Assembly: GCA_037893245.1 (NCBI GenBank) | Contig: JBAIAA010000253.1 | Span: 124,001 to 188,000, forward strand | Origin: Crossaster papposus | Taxonomy: Eukaryota > Echinodermata > Asteroidea > Velatida > Solasteridae | Direction of reading: 5' to 3' | Length of the DNA stretch: 64,000 nt | Shown: piece by piece, positions 51,101 to 60,100 of the stretch | Position numbering within the stretch: the first letter of the stretch is position 1 | Layout of the letters: each line of letters begins with the position of its first letter | Notes under the pieces: model-generated | What the model saw: the letters and a program-made list of their open reading frames with translations, nothing else | Told to the model about the DNA's origin: nothing | The model's database searches: none | Made by a program: the position numbers and the translations under genes

Positions 51101-54100
51101 ACGACCCCCGGCCAAAACTAATCCCCGACAGATCGCCGACATTGTGACTGGGCCATTAGAACAAACTCCGTATTTTACAGTGTCAATAGTTCTACTTTTT
51201 TCAATTTAGTTTGGAGAGATAAACATCGTCCTGGTGCAAATGATTAACGAAGAATGATTTTCAAAGCAAACTTTATAAAATGGTTCCTCAAACCATAAAA
51301 GGTATAGGCTGGGAACTTCTCGTCCAAAAGGCATTTATTAATTTTACCTACAAAATGGCCTGCCTTAGACTAACACCCGGGTCCTATAGGGTGCACTAGC
51401 CTAATTCAGGTCCCATTGAAAACAGTGTAAAATCAACAATGTTTAGGACCAAGTTTCATGCACACCGACATCACTGGGGTTTCATAAACAACAATCAGAT
51501 TATTGTCTTGGTCTTTATCTTTCCATTTCTTTTCAATTTTTAGTGGGTTAGCCAATTACATTTTTTAATAATCACACCAAAAGAAACTCACCTCCCGAAA
51601 AGTGGTACTTCCCGAGCCTGCAAGCAGCCATTTTACAAATGGCATCCCTCCACGTTCTAGGGCAATTAGGACCCATTTTATAACCGTAATTTTATCAAGT
51701 CTGCCCTCAGATTGAAGCTCCAAAACCAGGGAGTTGATCCGATGTTATATTTACACAATCCCACCATTTTGTTTACCAAACAGCCCCCCTTTTCAAAAGA
51801 AACTGTGGTGGGGGGGATTTCATACTAGAAACCGCGGAGAAATTCTCCCTTCAATTGGGGTAGTGCACCCTTTACTGTTGGTCCTCCCGATGACAGTGAG
51901 TTAAAGCCGGTTAAATCAAAGTCGGGAAAACAGGTAAATCCCAATTAAGGTACATGTACTTCCAACAGCATAATAGCCTCACCGACAACAGTCTTGGTTG
52001 CTGGAAACCGACACGGCTTCGATCTGTGCATTACCGTCGTGGTGTCAACAGGAAAACGTCTGTTTGCGAGGCAAGGTCTTCTTATTGGACGACGGTATCA
52101 CTTCGCGTCATGTATATCATCGTTAAGCCTTTAATGTACAGAGCGGGTAATGTTCCGCCTACAGACTTAAACGTGATTAACGTTTCCTGCACAACCAAAA
52201 CAGAGAAGATAATGGTATCTTCTGTGCAATGGAGTTGACATCTTAATGTCTGATATTTTAGTCATGTTTCATCGGGTCTGGATGTCTACGTGACTACCCC
52301 CCCCCCCCCCCCCCTCCCCCCCCCCCCCCCCCCCCCCCCGACCACTATCTGACCTGAATCGCGATGGCAAAGAAAAGAGACGTTATAATGACCGTAATTA
52401 GGGTTAGATTGTGACATTATGTTAGGAATACATGTAACAGCTAACCTATGTGTAGAAAAAGAAATTATACATTGACCTATTATTTTGTTTGGAAAATAAA
52501 ATATATTCGATGGGTTATAGAAAACACACTCTTCCATTAATCCTAAAATTGTCATTCTTTCATATCTTTCATATCAAATTTCTGTTGACTTGTCGCAGTC
52601 TCCATTGCGGCTCCGGTATCGAGCGTCATCAGACAGTATACCATACGGGCGCGTTCCAGTTGCGCATGCCCAATAGAGCAACACACCTGGATGTTAGCAT
52701 TATTAACACACTATCATCCGGGTAAGTTTGTTCTCCACTCATGCGCTGAAGCACAATCAATATATGTCCCTCTGCATGTCTCGGTTTCTTTTAATAACTG
52801 CAACTTCACATCGACTACAATTATTTACTCGTTGATGAATGAGCGATCCAATTTTTAATCAACCTTTTGAGGATGCACAGTTCTCTATAGTTACAACATT
52901 AATTCTGGTCCCTGTCAACCTATCGTTGTTCTGTACGCATATACCGCTAGCCTATCACTTTCAAGATGAAAACAAATAAATTTCAGTTATTATTACTGCT
53001 AACTAATTACTTACTAATTTCAAACTTGTGGTAATGTCTTGCTTCTTGAGGCGTCGAGAAAAAAAAATGAGTTTTTTTAGAGCGAGGCGTTTGGGAACAG
53101 AACAATCGAATAACATTACATATGGTGGATTTTTGTATCAATTTCTAACGATAGTCGACATTTCTTAACAATTCGGTAGTACAAATGCTCGATATCTGCA
53201 AATGGGGTATCCTACCTTTAATTGTATCAGTGGTCAGCGTATTTCCCTAGATTTGCAAAAATATTGTTCTTGGTTGTATTTTGGCTACGGGTTGCTTGTA
53301 ATCCCCTGAATTTCACCGACTATAGTTTAAAGGTAGGATACGCCATTGGTAATTGTTTGACTTATCATGAATGGGTGGGTTTGGGGGGTTGTATTTTATA
53401 GTAAATATCGTTTAACTGACCTGTCCGAAGTTTTACAATCATGGATGCTGAGAAAAGCAAAAAAAACGGCATTTGTTTTCAACCAGCGTCGAGCAGTTAT
53501 TCTTATGTTATTTTTGTTTTTTTCACGATCGCCGGACGGCGATCGCGAATTTTGTTTTATAAAATTATATTATTCGGAATAATTACAGGATATCTAGCGC
53601 AATCATTTCGCTGGATACCTAGAATCATTGTTTACTTTTAAATAATTCGGTAGTAAATATTTTCGATATCTGCAAAAGGTTTATCCTACCTTTAAGGACA
53701 TCTAGTGATATTTTAACCCTCCTATATCTAGTGCAGTTACCATAGAGCTGTCAGACCTTTCAAAACCTTTCAAGTTTCCTGGACTAAAGGGTTTTGAAAG
53801 GTGAGAAAGCTGTCTGACAAAAGGAACCGATGAAAGATTTTGAAAGGTAAAACAACTCTCTAAACAAACTGGTGTGAAAAAATACCTTTCAAAAGGTTTT
53901 GAAAGGTGTATGCAGAAGCAACAAATTCTGGAGCGTTTTGAAAGGTTCATACTTATTGTTAGCCATTTTGCCCATTAAGCAGATTTTGAAAGGTTTTGAA
54001 AGGTAAAACCATAAGAGGGATCTATAGGATTACAACAAAACATCAATTCGGCTTTACATTGGACCATTCGTCGGGTGCCCGGCAGAAGGGCACGTGAGCG

Positions 54101-57100
54101 TTCTGACGCGAAAATCACTTCCATACAAATTGCGTTAAAAGGCTCCAATTTTCCCACACATGTACTATGAATCCAATGTTCTCTCGCACGCGTCATAAAC
54201 CGTACACATTTTATATTTGTCACACATCTGAATCACAATTTTTTTGAGGGGAATTTGTGTTAAGTTCAAAAGGAAATGTTTAAATTTCCTTAAAATATAG
54301 GCCGTTGTTTTGCATATGCCCTTTTGCTGGGGACGTTTTGGTGATTACGCGTTCGCGCATAAGGGCATACGCGCATTATGCCCTTCTGCCAGGCACACAA
54401 CGCATTATTCCCTTCTTCACCCTATGATGTTTTGTTATTTCGTATTATGAATTGCCCTGCGAGGTATTATTATTTTTTTGCATTAAAGTATGGATTAGGT
54501 GGTTTTTTCTGCCTCGATTTCCAATAAGATCACGGATCACCGAACCTTTTAACGGACTATATGCGCAGCTTGCATTCATTGAGCTGATGTGGAGAAATAT
54601 ATTATTTTAAATAGACAGCCGCATCGATATTCAACACTCGCATACAAAACCAAAAGGCATCAGGGGCCAATTTCATAGAGCAGATTAAGCACAACATTTT
54701 GTTTAAGCACAACAACTCGTGCTTGGTAAATCATGTTATAGGAGTCAACATATTTCACGTGATCGTTATGCTAAGCCAACAACAGCTAAATACCAATCAC
54801 AAATAATATACATCACATGGAGTTGTTGCTGGTAAGCTGGTTTTACTAAGCAAGAATGTTTTGTGCTTAAGCAATTGTTTTATGAAATTGGCCCCAGGTC
54901 TGAAAACGAGACTCGAGAAAGCAATACGGCATGGGGACCATCGGCGTAAATACTAGGGGATTTAAGGGAGGGGAGGGGAGGGTGGGTTACATACCCCTGC
55001 TCACTTGTTGACATAAAGCTCAATTAGCCATTTGCGCGAGACCCCGAGTTAAATTGGAATAACATCTTGTACACCGACTTGCTCACCTACTTAGCACCGT
55101 TAAACTTAAATTCTCTCTAGACCAAAAACACTGTTGCCATGTCATATGATTCCGAGCAAGCTCTTGTATAGTTAATTAAAAGACGTTCAGCACCAATACA
55201 TTGTTAACAATGGGTGAGAATGGCACAAAGACACCAGACCATTCCGGAGCTGGGGGTTGCTATATAGTAGCGTAAGACTTTCCCCGAATCACGGGATGTA
55301 GCAGTCTGGAGAATTCAAAGTTAAAATGTGCCAAGCTGTGTGAGCAAGTCAGTGTACCAGTTAAATTTCACTCGGGGTTACTCGCAAATAGGTTATTCTG
55401 GTTTACAACAATGCCCAGGGGCCAATTTCACGGAGCTGCTAAGCACACAAATTTGCTTAGCAGAAAAAAGTCTTGCTCATTAAAAACAAGTTATCAGCCC
55501 AAATTCTACGTGTTTTTCATGCTAAGCAAAAAAACATCTGATTATCAATCAAAAACAATAAAGATCACGTGAACATTTGGTCTGTAACCTTGTTTTTACC
55601 AAGGACAAATTTTCATGCTAAGCAAATTTTTGTGCTTAGCAGCTCCGTGAAATTGGCCCCTGATGTATGGGTCATAGGCCCCCCACGTAGGAAGGTCAAT
55701 TCTGGTTTACAACCATGCACACATGGAAAGGTCAAGTTAGGACGAGTTCGGCGGCAGCTTCGTTGCTAAGGTGTTGAATACGCGTCTTAGCTTATTAAAA
55801 TCGATCCTATAGGGCGAGTTGTGAGTTAAGACGAGTTAACCCCTTCTTTTCGTGAAATCGGCTGCTGTCATCAGACAGGACACACAAAAACAGTTTTTTT
55901 CTGAAAGATTTTTTTTTTAAAGCGAGGTTGGACGATGACCTTGCTCCTAAATCGACCGCTCTCTGGCATAACCGGCAGTTTTTAACGCTGAATGAATCGT
56001 CAATATCAGCCACGGACCTTGAGCTTATTATGATTTATTATAAGCTTATTAAGGGAATCTTTCAATCTTTGGCCCGGGATGGCAGTCACTTTTGCTCTAC
56101 CGAAAATCGCCGCTCTAGAGTTTCCGGTCTCTTGGTTCTATGAGCTGAGGCCCGCGCCCCTTCACGGGAGCAACATGCAAGACAAATCGTATGTATATTA
56201 CTATCGTGGACCTTTACCTTGTTTAATCTGAACAGGTTCCATTTTTTTCATTTAATTTTAATTTACATCTGTCTCATGTTAACTGTATATCAGCTCTCCT
56301 GTAGTATTCGGGGGGTCGGTTGCACAGAACGAATCGTCTTCTTGACTCGTTTCTTAAATAGACGACGACTGTTTTGTGAAAAGTGTTTATTAAGAGGAGT
56401 GGCAAGTCAGCATAATATTTAACAAAAAAAAGTGTCGGAATTTCTTTTAAAGCCACATAATGTAGCCTTATGGGCGGCACTTTATCGTAATTTGTAGTAC
56501 ATTAGGGAGACAAGTGGAATTAGGGAGACGTTTCAATAGCCGTGTTACCGTTGGCCTTATTCTTCCGCAGCCTCGCGGTAACTCACCGCGACATTCCGCC
56601 GTCGTGTAATTCTATACCGTGCGATCCCAGGACACTGGGGCGCTTTAGTAACGAGACGGTACGCACAGGAGACGGAGTGTTTAACCAACTGTTACGGGTC
56701 CCGCACTCTTGTTACCGTCGTGATATTTAAGCGCTTTCGCTGTGGTGCTAAAGGCGACGGGGACGCAAAGTGCACAGTGCACAGCGTGCAGGCATGTCGT
56801 GCATTACGATGAAAAAGGGCCCCCAAAGTGGGCCTAAACGGCCAAACCATCAATTTATTGAATATAGATTGAGGTATAGAATAAGCTACTTACCGAACAG
56901 ACATCGCCAACACTAATTGATTCCCTGTTGTTATCTTCATTCATTGTAGTACCCTCCATAGTCAGCATAGATATTTCTAGATACAAATTATTTTTTCAGC
57001 TCTCTCTCTCTTACGTCGTGTTTAGGGAACGAACGCTATGTTGGCCGAGTACCGTTCCGAAAATCAACGGGACGGAGAGATTTCAGGTTGGCGCATGCGC

Positions 57101-60100
57101 AGTTTGTTTTTTTCGCTGGCGTTACCGTCTCCTTGTGCGTACCGTCTCGTTACTAAAGCGCCCTACTTTTATACCGCGACGTAACGTTTCATTCTCCATG
57201 CAAGACTGGCAGAATGTCACGCATTGCGGGCGCTGTGCGCAGTCACATTTGACCTCGAGACGAAGTAGTTTACGGCGTGGTCGCGGTACTTCTACAGGGC
57301 GCGCGAGGCTGTTCCCATCGGACTTGTTAGCGTCACTAATGAACCTACTGAAATAATGTTAGTGATCCTTGCAGGTCTGTGAGCAGATGTTCTCGGGTTG
57401 TTTACTGTATAAAATGTATTAAGTCGCGCAGTGCACTATCATGTAATGGACTACTCAACGTTGAGAGGATAAACCTTTCATCAAAATGCGATTTACATTT
57501 TTTGCCAGTAATGACATCTTTAACACCAATATTTTCAGGTTTCATTCAAAGAAATGTTGATTTTGATGATTAAAGTGGAAAACACGTTCATTTTGTGTTC
57601 ATCGTTCTGTTGTTCTACAACAGAGCCGGCTTTTTTAAAGCCTGTTTTCTTAGTTGTGTAATTTGAACTCCAAGGAAGTAATCAAAAGCAAACATATCAT
57701 ATCTCCAGAACAGGAGTAGCTCTGGAGCTCTATTATATACAAACTGAAAGCTTACGTTGTGGGCTTTCCCACCATGTATATAACTCAATTTCACTATTTT
57801 GTGACATAATACCCATTATTGTGGAGTGGGTCACATAATTTATGTTTGTTTTTCTGTACTTTTTTATTTATTTTTGTGTATATTTGTATGACTGTTTTTG
57901 TATGCGATGTACCCTGCGAAATAATAAATGAACGAATCAATGAAATTAACCTATCATTGAACAGCCGTCGGGTTTTCTTATCCAATCTTGTCGAGTTCAT
58001 TTAATTATTCGTCGCTTTTAGTGCGCGTAATTCGATTTATGAGTGAGTGCACGCTTGGGTTGCACTATATCCGCCCGTACACCGACACCGCGCTCGCCAC
58101 ACATACGTGCTTGCAAAGAGTATCCTATTATCCCCACGTCAAGCTTAGGCCGCGTCCGAAACGGGTGTCTAGAGCTACAGCTACGGCTATTGTCTGCCTC
58201 CGCGAATTTTGTAGCACTGTCCGAAATGCCGTCTAGAGCTACAGCTACGGCTACAACGTCACAAAAAATCTAGCCGTAAAAGAAGTTGTCTAGTTCAGGC
58301 AAAACAAAATGGCGGCAGCACTAACGTTGGAGCAAATTTATTTATTTATTTTTCATTGATAGTGCATTGAATTGAAACTATCAGATCGACAAATGTCAAT
58401 ATCGTCAGGTATTTCGACTGGCTGTAAACAAACATTGCATAATTTTGCAAACACTAATTCAAGCATCGCTTGGGAGCGTAATAACTAGCCGTATAGGCTC
58501 TACCGTATAGCCACGACCGAATTCCATTTGCCTTAGCGCCTACGTAGACGTAGCTGTAGCTGTAGACGTAGACCGTAGCTCTAGACACTCGTTTCGGACA
58601 CGGCCTAAGACTATAGTGTGCACGATGAGCTGCTCTCGCAATCTCCGATCACTCGCAATAAAAGACTAGCGAGGAGACAACATTTTCTGATTTACGGGTG
58701 ATTCCTAAGCACCGGTATAGGGCCCCCGACCAAACAGCCACGCAGACAGGATGTGTTTTAAGTTAAAGAAAATTCCTCCGAGGCACATAGTCTGCGGTGT
58801 ATTTGATTGAAAGCTTGTGGATAATGATTCTGTCATTTCGCTACAAGATTCTCAATTATAGTTAAGACTTCGGTCGCTGCCCCAAATTAATGTACACAGT
58901 CAAATGCTTTATGGACACCGAATGATCGGGTATGTTGTTGGGTTGGTTTGTTTTCCTATAGAGAAGATGAGAAATGCCTGTAAATATTTAGAGCTTTCCC
59001 TTTTTGTACCGCGATAAAGCAAGAGATGATACTTTGTTTGTTTCAAATTCATCCGTTTGTTTTGATACATGGTTTCGGTAATGGTACATTTTGGTATAAT
59101 GTGTCATAGCGAAAAGCCTATTAATATAAATATCAAGCTTCCAGCGGTAAAAATAAAACCGCGTATTGTATATGCTTTCGTAAAAAAGTACCCGGATGGC
59201 AGCAACATTGTCAGTAAAAGTACCCGGATGAGGGCAATATTACTTTGGATATTGCCCGCATCGCGGATTTTCACTGGCTCCAACACTTTCTTATTGTTTT
59301 TTTTTTTTAACTTCAACGTGTCTCGCTTATGTTCGTCATGCTGATGTGATTATGACAAACTGCGTTATATTTTGTTCGGTAAATCAAAGAAGCCGCACAA
59401 AACGACCACCATATAGCGTCCAGATCACAAATAAACTAAACATGATCTGATTATCATACCTCATACCAACATTACTATACGCCGTTAAAAAAATAGAAAG
59501 ATTATAATTTCGATGCAATGCCGTGAAGTTCAGCCTTCAGGGTACGACAGTAACCAATAGCGCACTATACCACTTCGCACTATAATGTCAACAAAAACAT
59601 CGCCTGCGTTGAACGTGTCTGTCAACACGTCGTGAAAAGTCTTCTTGCGTATAATGTCTCGCAGGCGGCTTTTACGCCACCCTTGGTATACACGACCGGG
59701 ATATATGTTTACAGTTTTGATTCCATCTGAATGTCGTGCTTTCTGGTTACAGATTGCAGCTTTTCGTTGTTCATAACAAAATTTAACATGAATACACGTA
59801 CTTTTGAAAACTGTTGGCATAATGTATTTTTGGCCTGTCTTAGTTTGAGTAATAATATAATAATTGTGATGCTTACTCTTGCTTACTAAGAGTAAAAAGC
59901 TCACTCTCAAAAAGAGCGAGTCTCCTATAAAACCACTCTAAAAAGAGGTAATTTTTTTGTTTCGAGCAAAAAAGGGTGAAAACCACTTCAAAAGTGTGAA
60001 ATTGTCACTCTCTCGAGAAGCCGTATGAAGGACAACTTCAAATGAGCTGTTTTTCCTAAATGGCTCATATAGAACATTTACTCTTCTCTTTTGGAGAGTG

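Noticed and set aside
50436-51121. Several overlapping open frames on both strands
   Set aside because: They arise from stop-poor GC palindromes inside the 50457-51159 element.
57819-58004. Short hydrophobic frames in intron 1
   Set aside because: Low-complexity T-rich translation with no conserved motif or splice context.
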